A stretch of 64,000 bases of DNA from CALZKI01 sp045124055. GTDB taxonomy: Bacteria; Bacillota; Clostridia; Lachnospirales; Lachnospiraceae. The DNA lies in the NCBI GenBank assembly GCA_045124055.1, contig JBGVKZ010000055.1, positions 1-64,000 on the forward strand. The letters are read 5' to 3'. Both the position numbers and the translations under genes were made by a program. The notes under the pieces were generated by a model. That model worked only from the letters and a program-made list of their open reading frames with translations, had not been told where the DNA came from and ran no database searches. This document shows positions 42,205-50,737 of this stretch, one piece after another. The first letter of the stretch is position 1. Each line of letters begins with the position of its first letter.

Positions 42205-42492
42205 TTAAAACTTCATTTTTATAGGCTCAATGTCCACATATCCATCTATGTACTGACCAGTTTCTTTGTCGAATATATAATAGAATGTGTCATTATCTAA
42301 GCTATTATTGTCTAAAAGTTCATTATATTTAGCTTGAGATAACGCCATTATGTTTGAATATTTCTTCTTTGCTTCGTTAAACGCATTAATATCTGTTTGT
42401 ATACGCAACAAACGACATATTTCTTTCTTTACATTTTCATCCATAATGGCATCGTCAATAGCAACATATCTTCTATTACCAATCTTAATCAT
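42205..42492 (-). CDS. Hypothetical protein
   Basis: A 95-residue protein (RRYVAIDDAIMDENVKKEIC RLLRIQ, then NAFNEAKKKYSNIMAL), helical in the middle and ending in DGYVDIEPIKMKF. No known family. Confidence 0.64.
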   Translation of the reverse strand: MIKIGNRRYVAIDDAIMDENVKKEICRLLRIQTDINAFNEAKKKYSNIMALSQAKYNELLDNNSLDNDTFYYIFDKETGQYIDGYVDIEPIKMKF

Positions 42493-42550
42493 AACTACCT
42501 CTTAAACTATATTTTTATTCGTCCATATCTGGAATGGTTATTGTAAAAAT

Positions 42551-42790
42551 CTATGCATCTTTGTCTTCGTGGCTATATACCAGAGGATAACTTACTACAG
42601 CGTTCAGACTTGTTTTACATTCAATATAACCCTCATACTCTGCATCTTTAGATTTATCGACAATATCAATATAAATTTTTGCATTATAAGATATACCATC
42701 TTCAGCCAAATCAAATGTAATTCTCTTTGGATTGCCACAATGCAACAGTTTTAAAATATCATCAATCTTTTCCATCTTTGCATACATCAT
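42551..42790 (-). CDS. Hypothetical protein, probably truncated
   Basis: A 79-residue protein (MEKIDDILKLLHCGNPKRIT, NAKIYIDIVDKSKDAEYEGY). It ends at a TAG, but the same frame continues as IFTITIPDMDE to a TAA at 42515 that sits exactly where the intergenic module begins. Other genes end at that boundary, so the TAG is probably a recent nonsense change removing the last dozen residues. Confidence 0.65.
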   Translation of the reverse strand: MMYAKMEKIDDILKLLHCGNPKRITFDLAEDGISYNAKIYIDIVDKSKDAEYEGYIECKTSLNAVVSYPLVYSHEDKDA

Positions 42791-42813
42791 AACTACCTCT
42801 TAAAATTTTATTT

Positions 42814-43008
42814 TTAATCGTTATCTTTCCATCTATAAATTCGGCAGAAACACTTCGGGCAATCTATAGACTGATTTTTTCGTTGTTTATTACGAAGCCA
42901 GTATGTTACTTCTTCCCAATCTTCTTCTTCGCAATGTACAATAGAGTTGCACTCTTTGCATTGAACTTCTTCACCGATACGTTCTATTCCTTCAAGTAGT
43001 TTAATCAT
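42814..43008 (-). CDS. Zinc-ribbon protein
   Basis: A 64-residue protein with VQCKECNSIVHCEEEDWEE and SIDCPKCFCRIYRW, two CXXC pairs that probably bind zinc. The function is unknown. Confidence 0.68.
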   Translation of the reverse strand: MIKLLEGIERIGEEVQCKECNSIVHCEEEDWEEVTYWLRNKQRKNQSIDCPKCFCRIYRWKDND

Positions 43009-43032
43009 ACGTTACCTCTTAAAAGTTTGTTT

Positions 43033-43473
43033 TTAATCGTTACTCATATCATTCCACTCAAAACTACCACCGTTATATTTCATGCAACCGCAACCGTGAG
43101 TGATTAAAGCACATATATTTCGTTTAGTGCATTCCATTTCATTTACAAATTCATATACATCTTTGTTCTTCTTACAGATGTTTGTAGCAAGTAACATACT
43201 CTTGATTGTGTCAAAATATTTTTCTAACATCGCTCTATTGTATTTAATTTTGAAATGATGGTTTATGGCATAGCAACCTGCAACAGTAGGAATACGCTGA
43301 ATCTCGTGTTCAATATGTAGCTCACACATTTTTTCTAAAATCTTCTTGAATGGAGCATGACTTTCAAACCATTCCCAGTCATATGTAGGTGTTTTTCTGG
43401 TGGCTGGTGGTACATAATTTGGATTCGGCTGTTTGCCATTCTCATTATCAGGATAAAGCGTCATAAATTTCAC
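43033..43473 (-). CDS. Hypothetical protein
   Basis: A 146-residue protein (MKFMTLYPDNENGKQPNPNY; YDWEWFESHAPFKKILEKMC), with a cysteine-rich end (CTKRNICALITHGCGCMKYN). The C-terminal cysteines may bind metal. The family is not recognised. Confidence 0.66.
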   Translation of the reverse strand: MKFMTLYPDNENGKQPNPNYVPPATRKTPTYDWEWFESHAPFKKILEKMCELHIEHEIQRIPTVAGCYAINHHFKIKYNRAMLEKYFDTIKSMLLATNICKKNKDVYEFVNEMECTKRNICALITHGCGCMKYNGGSFEWNDMSND

Positions 43474-43490
43474 CTCTTAAAATTCGTATT

Positions 43491-43700
43491 TTAATTTCTT
43501 TTAATTTGGTGTTTGATTTCATAATCTTTTACACCATCATTTTCTGAATGCCATATTTCCTTAAATGACTGCGCAAATCTCACTTGCTCAATACAAGAGG
43601 TTTGGCATTTTTCACAATTCCAATAGTTATCATAGTTACCTTTGAAATTAAAATCTTTATCGTCCAAATACATTTCTGCGCCACATTCTTTGCAAATCAT
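43491..43700 (-). CDS. Zinc-ribbon protein
   Basis: A 69-residue protein. MICKECGAEMYLDD and YWNCEKCQTSCIEQV give two CXXC pairs for one zinc, followed by a polar helix. It is one of several such proteins in this arm. Confidence 0.7.
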   Translation of the reverse strand: MICKECGAEMYLDDKDFNFKGNYDNYWNCEKCQTSCIEQVRFAQSFKEIWHSENDGVKDYEIKHQIKRN

Positions 43701-43727
43701 ATTACACCTCTTAAAATATGTTTTTTA

Positions 43728-43910
43728 TTACCTTAAAACCGCATTGCATTGCCAAATGTTCTCTTGAATATCCGTCAATAATGCAAGTCTATCTTCGTGG
43801 TTATCCGTGTTAGCCATTTCTATTGCAATGCTTTCAATGTCGTTTAAGAAAGCTCCAATGCTTGTATCCAAAAATCCAGTTACATCATAAGCACAAAAAT
43901 TTTTACTCAT
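43728..43910 (-). CDS. Small hypothetical protein
   Basis: A 60-residue acidic helical protein (FLDTSIGAFLNDIESIAIEM). The start at 43910 is preferred because AAGGTG lies 6 nt ahead; the GTG in that site is not a plausible start. Confidence 0.62.
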   Translation of the reverse strand: MSKNFCAYDVTGFLDTSIGAFLNDIESIAIEMANTDNHEDRLALLTDIQENIWQCNAVLR

Positions 43911-43935
43911 ATTCATCACCTTAAAATCACTATTT

Positions 43936-44166
43936 TCAATATTCTTTCAATGCCATTTCCATTTTAATAGCTTCAATCATCTTTGGATGACCATAAATTT
44001 TACCATCAAAAATAAAGAACTCTTTATGAGGAACATCTTTCATACCATATCTTTTCTTCCACTTTTTATTGATACGCTTCTTCTTATGTGTTCTTGCTTG
44101 CACTCTGTCTGCCATGTACGGAACTTCAATAAGCGGATAGCCGTCAAAATATGTATAATCGTTCAT
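43936..44166 (-). CDS. Basic hypothetical protein
   Basis: A 76-residue basic protein (RVQARTHKKKRINKKWKKRY) that may bind nucleic acid, ending in a short helix (PKMIEAIKMEMALKEY). AAGGTG precedes the ATG. Confidence 0.68.
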   Translation of the reverse strand: MNDYTYFDGYPLIEVPYMADRVQARTHKKKRINKKWKKRYGMKDVPHKEFFIFDGKIYGHPKMIEAIKMEMALKEY

Positions 44167-44191
44167 ATCAATTCACCTTAAAATGATTATT

Positions 44192-44362
44192 TTAATCTTC
44201 TTCTACAATTACACACAAAGGAACATCGTTGTTAATCCAACTAATGTTGCCATTCTTGTCAGCGATAACCGTTGCATTTTCACATACAATCTCTTCGTCA
44301 TATCTCAGAGACGCTTCAATTGCAACTCTGTTCAATTTCTTATCCGAATACTGCACAATCAT
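44192..44362 (-). CDS. Small hypothetical protein
   Basis: A 56-residue protein (MIVQYSDKKLNRVAIEASLR; ISWINNDVPLCVIVEED). A plausible ORF with no overlap with its neighbours, bounded by module-like junctions. The role is unknown. Confidence 0.6.
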   Translation of the reverse strand: MIVQYSDKKLNRVAIEASLRYDEEIVCENATVIADKNGNISWINNDVPLCVIVEED

Positions 44363-44404
44363 TATTCGTCCTCCAATATATTTTTATTTTGCAAAACAAT
44401 TATT

Positions 44405-44926
44405 TTATACTTCGCTCTCTAGCCACATCTTGATAATCTGCTTAATGCTAGGAATATCGTCCATGTGTTTAAAGTATTTGCACTTATCATGTAGTTCACA
44501 GTACATATTGCAAAATTCTCCACCAGTATCGGGGTCTTCTACGACTTCTGGCTCGCACTTGCTACAATAGTTATCATCCCACCATTGCATCCAAGGAGAA
44601 CTGTCGTACATTCCAACTTCATCAAGCCAATCAACAAATTCGTCAATGTTCTTGGATTTAATTTCATCAAATCTTGTCATTGTTTGCCCCTTATATTTCT
44701 GAAAGCTACCACAAAAACTCCAACCCATAGCTTCAATCCAGTTTGTAAAATATTGATTGAACTTATCATAGTCAATGTCTGGAGGAGTTTCTACAATGCC
44801 GTTAATTTCAGTTAAGTTCGTTCCTTCTGTCGGCAGAAATCGAACACAGTTTTCAGGCTCTGCCATCCAACAACCTTCATAGCCATTACGACATTTATTA
44901 TGCCAAGGGCATTTATTGTTTCCCAT
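44405..44926 (-). CDS. Cysteine-rich hypothetical protein
   Basis: A 173-residue protein with N-terminal CPWHNKCRNGYEGCWMAEPE and a C-terminal set (NYCSKCEPEVVEDPDTGGEF, CNMYCELHDKCKYF), enough cysteines for two metal sites. The middle is acidic and aromatic (FDEIKSKNIDEFVDWLDEVG). It resembles a phage family of unknown function. Confidence 0.72.
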   Translation of the reverse strand: MGNNKCPWHNKCRNGYEGCWMAEPENCVRFLPTEGTNLTEINGIVETPPDIDYDKFNQYFTNWIEAMGWSFCGSFQKYKGQTMTRFDEIKSKNIDEFVDWLDEVGMYDSSPWMQWWDDNYCSKCEPEVVEDPDTGGEFCNMYCELHDKCKYFKHMDDIPSIKQIIKMWLESEV

Positions 44927-44933
44927 AACCCCT

Positions 44934-45125
44934 TTAACCCCTCTTGACTCTAATCACAAAGTCGTCGGCATCGCCTTTGAAATCGTCGTACTCATGCCAC
45001 TTGTATCCGTCTTCAATCTCAATCTTTGAAATGTCTTCCATATCGTCATCGCATACGATACACATTACAGGACTAACCTTATAAACTTCTTTGCCATTCT
45101 TAAGCCAAACCGCTTCAAGCATCAT
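44934..45125 (-). CDS. Small acidic protein
   Basis: A 63-residue protein (MMLEAVWLKNGKEVYKVSPV; GYKWHEYDDFKGDADDFVIR), acidic and beta-rich. It stops 8 bases before the next gene. The role is unknown. Confidence 0.62.
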   Translation of the reverse strand: MMLEAVWLKNGKEVYKVSPVMCIVCDDDMEDISKIEIEDGYKWHEYDDFKGDADDFVIRVKRG

Positions 45126-45175
45126 AATTGTGTTCCCCCCTATAAATTTGTGTCTTAAAATAAACTTTTTAAGTG

Positions 45176-45598
45176 TTAATATTTACTAAAGTTAATTTCT
45201 AAAAAACCAACATAGTCGTAATATTCTGGACACCCGTAATACAAATGAACATATTTATCAGCGTCATCGTCATACTCAATGATTCCACCAGAGTAAGAAG
45301 AATAATATAGATGACCATTTTCATCTACTTCTAAAATCTCATCACAATACACAAAGTCTGTATCCAATGCTCCCTCTTCGTCTCTTACTACCAATTTGAT
45401 AGAACTAATGTTCTTGCCCTTATAATTAATAAGCTCGGACATAGGATGGTACAATCCATTATTCAACTTAAACGCCAGCATTTCATCTTCGAGCTTTGCA
45501 ATCTCCTTATCAAGAGCGCTAACCGCCTCATATATAGGTTTTCTTTCTTCTCTAATACGCTCCAGTTCTTCCATCATAATCTCTAAAGTTCTTTCCAT
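45176..45598 (-). CDS. Coiled-coil acidic protein
   Basis: A 140-residue protein: an N-terminal helix with heptads (MERTLEIMMEELERIREERK, YEAVSALDKEIAKLEDEML) then a beta-rich acidic domain (YSSYSGGIIEYDDDADKYVH). It may dimerise. The family is unknown. Confidence 0.66.
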   Translation of the reverse strand: MERTLEIMMEELERIREERKPIYEAVSALDKEIAKLEDEMLAFKLNNGLYHPMSELINYKGKNISSIKLVVRDEEGALDTDFVYCDEILEVDENGHLYYSSYSGGIIEYDDDADKYVHLYYGCPEYYDYVGFLEINFSKY

Positions 45599-45625
45599 AT
45601 ATCTTTACCTCTTAAAATATTCTTT

Positions 45626-45880
45626 TTATTCATTTCTAAATTCCGCTGCATTACAATATGCACACACATACTTTACACAACGCTTAGTTCTATCGGATGT
45701 ATATTCAAATACTTCTCTTGCTTCCCATTTGTGGTTGCACTTTAATTCTGTTTCTTCTTCAATTGCATTCTTAATCATCTCAATAGCCTTCATCAGCACA
45801 TCACGAGTGTTCTTTTGCGACACGCATACAGCGCCTTCAATCATACCCAGTGCATTATAAATAGTTTCTTTCTTTGTCAT
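45626..45880 (-). CDS. Zinc-binding small protein
   Basis: An 84-residue protein. Helical start (TIYNALGMIEGAVCVSQKNT) and a likely zinc site KCNHKWEAREVF...CVKYVCAYCNAAE. It shares its plan, helix then Cys/His ribbon, with the next gene downstream, 45915-46166. Confidence 0.66.
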   Translation of the reverse strand: MTKKETIYNALGMIEGAVCVSQKNTRDVLMKAIEMIKNAIEEETELKCNHKWEAREVFEYTSDRTKRCVKYVCAYCNAAEFRNE

Positions 45881-45914
45881 AATTTTACCATCCTATTAAA
45901 AATCTTTTTAAATG

Positions 45915-46166
45915 CTAAAACGGATACTGTCTGGTTTCAATTGCTCCACATTTAGCACATTTAAAATCACAGACTGACGGACAAATTTGTTCCATGGGCT
46001 GCCAATCATGTTCACACAATTCGGTTACAATCTTATTTTTAACTAAAGCATTATATTGTTCAATTGCAAGGTCAATTCTTTGTGCTGCATAATATGAATC
46101 GCCTTTGTTCAAAGACAGAACCAATTCATAGATGATTTCTTCTCTTGTCTTATTTAAATTAGTCAT
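45915..46166 (-). CDS. Zinc-binding small protein
   Basis: An 83-residue protein: helix (REEIIYELVLSLNKGDSYYA) then CEHDWQPMEQICPSVCDFKC AKCGAIETRQ, a Cys/His zinc ribbon like that of the gene at 45626-45880. The two are probably distant paralogues. The function is unknown. Confidence 0.66.
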   Translation of the reverse strand: MTNLNKTREEIIYELVLSLNKGDSYYAAQRIDLAIEQYNALVKNKIVTELCEHDWQPMEQICPSVCDFKCAKCGAIETRQYPF

Positions 46167-46175
46167 ACTATTACC

Positions 46176-46655
46176 TCACAAAACTTCAATATCATTGGGG
46201 AACTTCATCTTATGGAATTGACACCAATCCCAAAGAGCATCGTACTGTTTCTGTGTCAGTCGCTTTCCGCTCCACTCATCAAACCGAACATCCCACATCA
46301 TACTTGTAGTTGCTCTAATCCATCCACGAGCTTCAAGTTTATCTCCATCCCAAAAGTCAACTTCTTCCCCGTAGATAATATCAAGAATATATTGTGCCGT
46401 TACTTCGTGTGCATCGCCACAATAATACTTTCCTTCTGGTGAAATCCAAACATCTCGTTCAAATTTATCGGTCTCAAGAGGACAGAAATGTTTTGCAAGA
46501 TAGAGTTCGTGCCAACTATCACACTCGTAATACTCTACGCCGCCAAGACGATTCTCGTTAATATTATGCCAACCGCCCATATAATTACAGGCAATCATAT
46601 TCTCTCTATCCCATTTCCACCATTCATCTGGTCGTAAATGATTAATAAAAAACAT
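46176..46655 (-). CDS. Aromatic-rich hypothetical protein
   Basis: A 159-residue protein (PDEWWKWDRENMIACNYMGG; ARGWIRATTSMMWDVRFDEW), tryptophan-rich and acidic. The pattern RWIR...W.VRF..W resembles phage proteins of unknown role. It has no transmembrane segment. Confidence 0.7.
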   Translation of the reverse strand: MFFINHLRPDEWWKWDRENMIACNYMGGWHNINENRLGGVEYYECDSWHELYLAKHFCPLETDKFERDVWISPEGKYYCGDAHEVTAQYILDIIYGEEVDFWDGDKLEARGWIRATTSMMWDVRFDEWSGKRLTQKQYDALWDWCQFHKMKFPNDIEVL

Positions 46656-46696
46656 ATATCTTTACCTCTTAGATATTATTTTTAAATGTTAAATTT

Positions 46697-47407
46697 TTAA
46701 TTTTCTTTATAAATATGTTTTTGTGCTTCTTCTAATGCTTTTTTATTCAGTTCTTCACAATACTTTTTACACACTTCTGTATCATTATGTTTGAATATAT
46801 TACTCTTTGAATGAGCAATCTCACAACTACCACTATGTTCTTTTGTGTAATAAGTTGTAGAAACCTTGCCATTACCCTCAAAATGAACATTAGCACTAAC
46901 AATAGTAGTAGTTCTCGGTCTATATTGACTATAATTTATTTCTCTAACTAAATTTTTCTCACTTGCATAAGTGTTGTTCTTACAATGAGGACAAACTACT
47001 TCTATGTCTCCATATTCATCTAAGGTTACATTAATTTTTCCTTTACCATTACAAGTGGGGCAAACCAATTTGCCATAATTATATTGCAAGTCTGCCTCTA
47101 ACACTTTTTCGCCTATTTCAAAATCAAGACTTGGCACTTTGCTTCTCTTTTTGTTATATTCTTCTTTAAGAGTTTTTAATTCCTCGGTCAATTCTTTAAT
47201 ACGACTTTGTTCTCTTTGATGAACTTCATTCCAAGTCTTTTTGTCTTTATCATACTGTTCTTGAATTCTCTTTGCTTTCTGCACTTGAGAATCAACTTCG
47301 TCTTTTGCCTTTAATAGAATTGTGTCTTTAATTTTGTCTACAGTCTCTTCAATAAGAATGTCTATTTCAGACGGCTCTTGTTCGTAATAATAATCATAGT
47401 CGTACAT
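46697..47407 (-). CDS. Coiled-coil protein with DnaJ-type zinc finger
   Basis: A 236-residue protein: acidic start (MYDYDYYYEQEPSEIDILIE), a long coiled coil (residues 25-85), then CPTCNGKGKINV and VVCPHCKNNT, a CXXCXGXG-type zinc finger, and a beta-rich C-terminus. Such proteins occur often in phages. It may be a scaffold or RNA/protein-binding factor. Confidence 0.72.
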   Translation of the reverse strand: MYDYDYYYEQEPSEIDILIEETVDKIKDTILLKAKDEVDSQVQKAKRIQEQYDKDKKTWNEVHQREQSRIKELTEELKTLKEEYNKKRSKVPSLDFEIGEKVLEADLQYNYGKLVCPTCNGKGKINVTLDEYGDIEVVCPHCKNNTYASEKNLVREINYSQYRPRTTTIVSANVHFEGNGKVSTTYYTKEHSGSCEIAHSKSNIFKHNDTEVCKKYCEELNKKALEEAQKHIYKEN

Positions 47408-47435
47408 AATTATTTCACCTCATAAAATCTCGATT

Positions 47436-47678
47436 TTAATTTTTCGGTTCTACGATTTTAATTATTCGTTCCATATCTTCGATTTGTTCATAAATACTCT
47501 TCACGCACTCGTATCGATTTTTTAACTCTTCATCGCTAAAATCATAAAGAAATTCAAATTCTTTTGGAACTTGGCATCCAAGCATAGCCGAAGATAATAC
47601 ATTGCCATACGCAATCGTCGCATTGTTCATTGCCTTTGCTGCTGCTGTGATATCTGGAATTTCAATTGTTACTAACAT
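47436..47678 (-). CDS. Hypothetical protein
   Basis: An 80-residue helical protein (MLVTIEIPDITAAAKAMNNA; DFSDEELKNRYECVKSIYEQ). The end EDMERIIKIVEP suggests a coiled coil. The role is unknown. Confidence 0.66.
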   Translation of the reverse strand: MLVTIEIPDITAAAKAMNNATIAYGNVLSSAMLGCQVPKEFEFLYDFSDEELKNRYECVKSIYEQIEDMERIIKIVEPKN

Positions 47679-47766
47679 TATTGTTGCACCTCATATACTT
47701 CATTTCTTTTTCTACTATCATTATAAAACCCAATTATGAACACATTATGAATAAATTGTAAACAAT

Positions 47767-47943
47767 TTACAGAAGTACACTCCTATATTTCATAAACAAA
47801 TCGTTAATCGCATTAGCCATGATGCCTCTCTCTGTATTACTTGGCTCCTTGTAATATAAATTACGATACCAGTTGAGAATTTCTAAAGGGTCTTCCATAT
47901 GGTCTTCAATAACCTCTTCTGTAAAATCACTGTCATATTTCAT
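47767..47943 (-). CDS. Small helical hypothetical protein
   Basis: A 58-residue protein (MKYDSDFTEEVIEDHMEDPL, NTERGIMANAINDLFMKYRS). The LNWYRNLYYK...ERGIMANAINDL pattern belongs to a small phage family I recognise without a function. The start overlaps the upstream stop (ATGA). Confidence 0.72.
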   Translation of the reverse strand: MKYDSDFTEEVIEDHMEDPLEILNWYRNLYYKEPSNTERGIMANAINDLFMKYRSVLL

Positions 47944-48359
47944 ATAATTTTACTCCTTAAAATACTATTAAACTCAGAATGATATGTTGTATCATCGTCG
48001 CAATACACAACAATTTCATCATCGCTCATGCCAGCAAATTCTAATTCGTACTTTTTAAGATATATATCTATTGAATTAGGCTTTGCTTCACCGAAAGATG
48101 GGAATGGAAATGTTGTTTTGTCTCTAAAATCCATTCGACCATTTTCATCTGGCATATAATTATAGCCCTTACGAATACAAACATACTTATCAAACTCTTC
48201 CCAATTTATTCTATGCCAACATATACACGACATATTATTAAATTCTTTCGCAGTCTCTGCAAACCTGTCATAGTATACGCTATCAATAACTAGGTCAGCC
48301 CAAGGATTTCTTTTACTTCTAAATATCATTCCTGCTCTGTACTTCTCTTTGTATTTCAT
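47940..48359 (-). CDS. Hypothetical protein
   Basis: A 139-residue basic N-terminal, acidic C-terminal protein (AGMIFRSKRNPWADLVIDSV; EIVVYCDDDTTYHSEFNSIL). It overlaps the start of the gene at 47767-47943. No recognised motif. Confidence 0.66.
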   Translation of the reverse strand: MKYKEKYRAGMIFRSKRNPWADLVIDSVYYDRFAETAKEFNNMSCICWHRINWEEFDKYVCIRKGYNYMPDENGRMDFRDKTTFPFPSFGEAKPNSIDIYLKKYELEFAGMSDDEIVVYCDDDTTYHSEFNSILRSKII

Positions 48360-48384
48360 ATTTTTTCCTCATAAAAGCTTGATT

Positions 48385-48576
48385 TTAATATTTGATTTCA
48401 AGACGAACCGTTGTCTTCTTATTGTCGTCCGAAGGATGTGCCTTCCAATAATCGTCATCCGTCTTAATAACCTTACAACCCTTTAGTCTATACATCAATC
48501 TTTCAAACCAATTCAAATCTACTGGCGTATACATAGAGCCGCCACCTCTTTGTATTTTATACTTGAAGTAGCTCAT
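48385..48576 (-). CDS. Small hypothetical protein
   Basis: A 63-residue protein (MSYFKYKIQRGGGSMYTPVD; HPSDDNKKTTVRLEIKY) overlapping the upstream gene. Two starts compete: 48576, with GGAGG about 10 nt ahead, and an ATG at 48534, preceded by AGAGGT. Confidence 0.55.
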   Translation of the reverse strand: MSYFKYKIQRGGGSMYTPVDLNWFERLMYRLKGCKVIKTDDDYWKAHPSDDNKKTTVRLEIKY

Positions 48577-48790
48577 CAAATAAATCCTCCACTTTGTCAT
48601 TGACATGTTCCTCTGCCATCTTTACAGCCCATTCATAGAATGCTACAACTTCTCCCTTTTCGGAATGGTCATACCAATCTTCACGATGTTTAATAGACCA
48701 ATCCAATCTGCGCTGTGCGGCGGCAAGTTGCTCTTTAAAGAATTCAAGCCTAGATTCTGGATATGTAACAGCAACCAATTTAATACTCAT
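48557..48790 (-). CDS. Hypothetical protein
   Basis: A 77-residue protein (MSIKLVAVTYPESRLEFFKE; LDWSIKHREDWYDHSEKGEV), amphipathic helical after a beta start. It overlaps the gene on each side, typical of phage operons. The role is unknown. Confidence 0.64.
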   Translation of the reverse strand: MSIKLVAVTYPESRLEFFKEQLAAAQRRLDWSIKHREDWYDHSEKGEVVAFYEWAVKMAEEHVNDKVEDLFDELLQV

Positions 48791-49346
48791 CGTTATTCAC
48801 CTCGTCCAATCCAAAGTACGACTTAATATATTCTGCAATATCTTCAATCTTATAGCTAGTCTTTTTAACGGCGGTACAACACTCGGATTCTCTAATAATA
48901 AATGCAAACATACCATCGTGTGCATACTCAATATTATTTACATCAATACTATTCATATTGGGAATAGAAATATAAAAGGTCTGTCCAAATCCTTCAAATT
49001 CTACATTCCAATAATAACTTTCATATCCACCGCTAATGATGTTGGTAAGCTTAAAAGGGTGTCCCTTTTCAAGAAAGTCTTCCTTAACAAAACTTTCAAT
49101 AATAGCAAGTTGTTCTCTTTCTTTCTTCTTCTTTTTCCCAACTTGACCAATAGCCTTCTTAAATACATCTTCAATACAATCATATCTTGAACGATGATTT
49201 CTAATTTTTCTTACATAGTCAGCAAATAAGAGGTCTTTCATATACTCTTCCTGCTTAACCTTATGCACTTGAGCTTCATACATACCCTTTACATATTCAA
49301 TTTCTGCAATGAGATTCTCTTTCTTATAATCATAAAAATCGTACAT
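48780..49346 (-). CDS. Hypothetical protein
   Basis: A 188-residue protein: helical, basic N-terminal half (RKIRNHRSRYDCIEDVFKKA IGQVGKKKKK) then a beta-rich C-terminal half (GYESYYWNVEFEGFGQTFYI). The basic segment could bind nucleic acid. No known family. Confidence 0.68.
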   Translation of the reverse strand: MYDFYDYKKENLIAEIEYVKGMYEAQVHKVKQEEYMKDLLFADYVRKIRNHRSRYDCIEDVFKKAIGQVGKKKKKEREQLAIIESFVKEDFLEKGHPFKLTNIISGGYESYYWNVEFEGFGQTFYISIPNMNSIDVNNIEYAHDGMFAFIIRESECCTAVKKTSYKIEDIAEYIKSYFGLDEVNNDEY

Positions 49347-49370
49347 AAAACACCTCTTAAAATCCTTCTT

Positions 49371-49670
49371 TTATTCTAAATAAATATCAAGGTCTTCACC
49401 CATAAAGCAATAATTGAACTTTGCTTCCTTAACAATCAATTTATATTCCCATCCACTTAGATGATGATAGAATACATTATTATTATAGGTGTCATAATCA
49501 AATTTGCGAACAATATTACCTTTGCGATAAATACATACAGTGCCCCAAGTCTTGCTATTTTTAGAATAAAAATTCAAAACTTCTTCAAGTGTACATCCAG
49601 CAGCACCATCCACATAACCAAAGCCACTGCCCATATCTGACTTCTGAGGATTTGTAATAATCTTTTTCAT
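49371..49670 (-). CDS. Hypothetical protein
   Basis: A 99-residue protein (MKKIITNPQKSDMGSGFGYV; GWEYKLIVKEAKFNYCFMGE). The start at 49670 is chosen because AAGTGGT precedes it. YVDGAAGCTLEEVLNFY suggests a small conserved phage fold. The role is unknown. Confidence 0.62.
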   Translation of the reverse strand: MKKIITNPQKSDMGSGFGYVDGAAGCTLEEVLNFYSKNSKTWGTVCIYRKGNIVRKFDYDTYNNNVFYHHLSGWEYKLIVKEAKFNYCFMGEDLDIYLE

Positions 49671-49688
49671 ATCAACCACTTAACCTTT

Positions 49689-49913
49689 TTAAATAGTGCT
49701 CAGCCAATCATTGTAATCATGTTCGTGCTTCTTGCGATAACGAACTTCGGTGTATTCCTCATAACCAGCTTCTACATTGTAGTCAATACAGAAATCACAA
49801 ACTTCATCTACCTTCTTCTTAATTTCTTCTTCGGTAGTATTGTCATCCACATAGAATTCAAAGTCGTAACAACCAAGTGCTCTTACATCAATATAACCTT
49901 TGACTCTCTTCAT
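49689..49913 (-). CDS. Small hypothetical protein
   Basis: A 74-residue protein (MKRVKGYIDVRALGCYDFEF; CDFCIDYNVEAGYEEYTEVR), beta then helix, acidic. The family may be widespread in phages but its function is unknown. Confidence 0.64.
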   Translation of the reverse strand: MKRVKGYIDVRALGCYDFEFYVDDNTTEEEIKKKVDEVCDFCIDYNVEAGYEEYTEVRYRKKHEHDYNDWLSTI

Positions 49914-49942
49914 ACAAACTATTTAATCCTTTCTTTATAACA

Positions 49943-50260
49943 TTAACTATTAAGGAAATTTTTAATGTCTTCCATCATTTTTTCAGATTCATTCATAAGA
50001 TATCTATAACATTCATCGCCATCATAAAATTCAAAATACGGCTCGCCCATAAATCCAAGTCTATCATATGCATCAAAATAAACTGAAACATGTTTGCCAT
50101 TATAATCAATGCAGAATCTAATAATTGCACCGCCAAAAGGAGGAATAATTTTTACATCATATTCTTTTTCAAAATGAAGAGCAGGAATTTCTTTCATCCA
50201 CTTTCTGTATTCTTGCAGTTCTTCGCACTTATAAATATTTAAAGTATCCATTGCATCCAT
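49943..50260 (-). CDS. Conserved hypothetical protein, paralogue A
   Basis: A 105-residue protein whose core VKIIPPFGGAIIRFCIDYNG KH...SVYFDAYDRLG is nearly the same as in 56328-56666 (paralogue B). The shared KHxSVYFD and YFEF.DGD.CYRY blocks give a beta-rich fold. The start at 50260 is the ATG after AAGTGATAGGT. Confidence 0.7.
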   Translation of the reverse strand: MDAMDTLNIYKCEELQEYRKWMKEIPALHFEKEYDVKIIPPFGGAIIRFCIDYNGKHVSVYFDAYDRLGFMGEPYFEFYDGDECYRYLMNESEKMMEDIKNFLNS

Positions 50261-50291
50261 ACCTATCACTTAAAACCTTTCTTTTAAATCA

Positions 50292-50441
50292 TTACTCATA
50301 TAGTATCGATTTTAAATCATCAAGTACTCTATCATATGTCCAGTATGTACCTTCATCATATGTATCAGCCTTTTCCTTTTCATATTCTTCGATTAACTCT
50401 TCCAACCTATCACAAACCCAAGATGAATTATTTCTGCCCAT
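50292..50441 (-). CDS. Small acidic coiled protein
   Basis: A 49-residue protein (MGRNNSSWVCDRLEELIEEY; TYDEGTYWTYDRVLDDLKSI), helical and acidic. It runs directly into the intergenic module. The role is unknown. Confidence 0.6.
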   Translation of the reverse strand: MGRNNSSWVCDRLEELIEEYEKEKADTYDEGTYWTYDRVLDDLKSILYE

Positions 50442-50444
50442 ATA

Positions 50445-50711
50445 TTACACCTTGCCTTCAAACAATTCAGAAAACTTTTCAGAAATCTTTCCCTCCGCCT
50501 TTTCCAAATACATCTTAACAATCTTATCTTTAATGATAAACCTAACTTCATCTTCAACTTCAGCAAACAACTGTTCATAGTCCACCAGATAAATAGCCAT
50601 ATCTTCCAACTCGTCTTCACATCGCTTAATCAGCAAGTCCGTAACAGTATCCTTTAACCGATTAACATTATCTTCTCCAAGCATCTTCACAACTTCTAGA
50701 ACTTTTTCCAT
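50445..50711 (-). CDS. Helical hypothetical protein
   Basis: An 88-residue, all-helical acidic protein (MEKVLEVVKMLGEDNVNRLK; VRFIIKDKIVKMYLEKAEGK), likely a coiled coil. It ends 4 bases before the gene at 50292-50441 begins. The role is unknown. Confidence 0.66.
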   Translation of the reverse strand: MEKVLEVVKMLGEDNVNRLKDTVTDLLIKRCEDELEDMAIYLVDYEQLFAEVEDEVRFIIKDKIVKMYLEKAEGKISEKFSELFEGKV

Positions 50712-50737
50712 AATAGCCTCCGCTTAAAAACCTTATT

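Noticed and set aside
44183..44570. Overlapping plus-strand frames of 79 and 113 codons
   Set aside because: The minus strand holds a good 56-residue gene with module-like borders and the cysteine-rich gene next to it; the plus frames are shadows.
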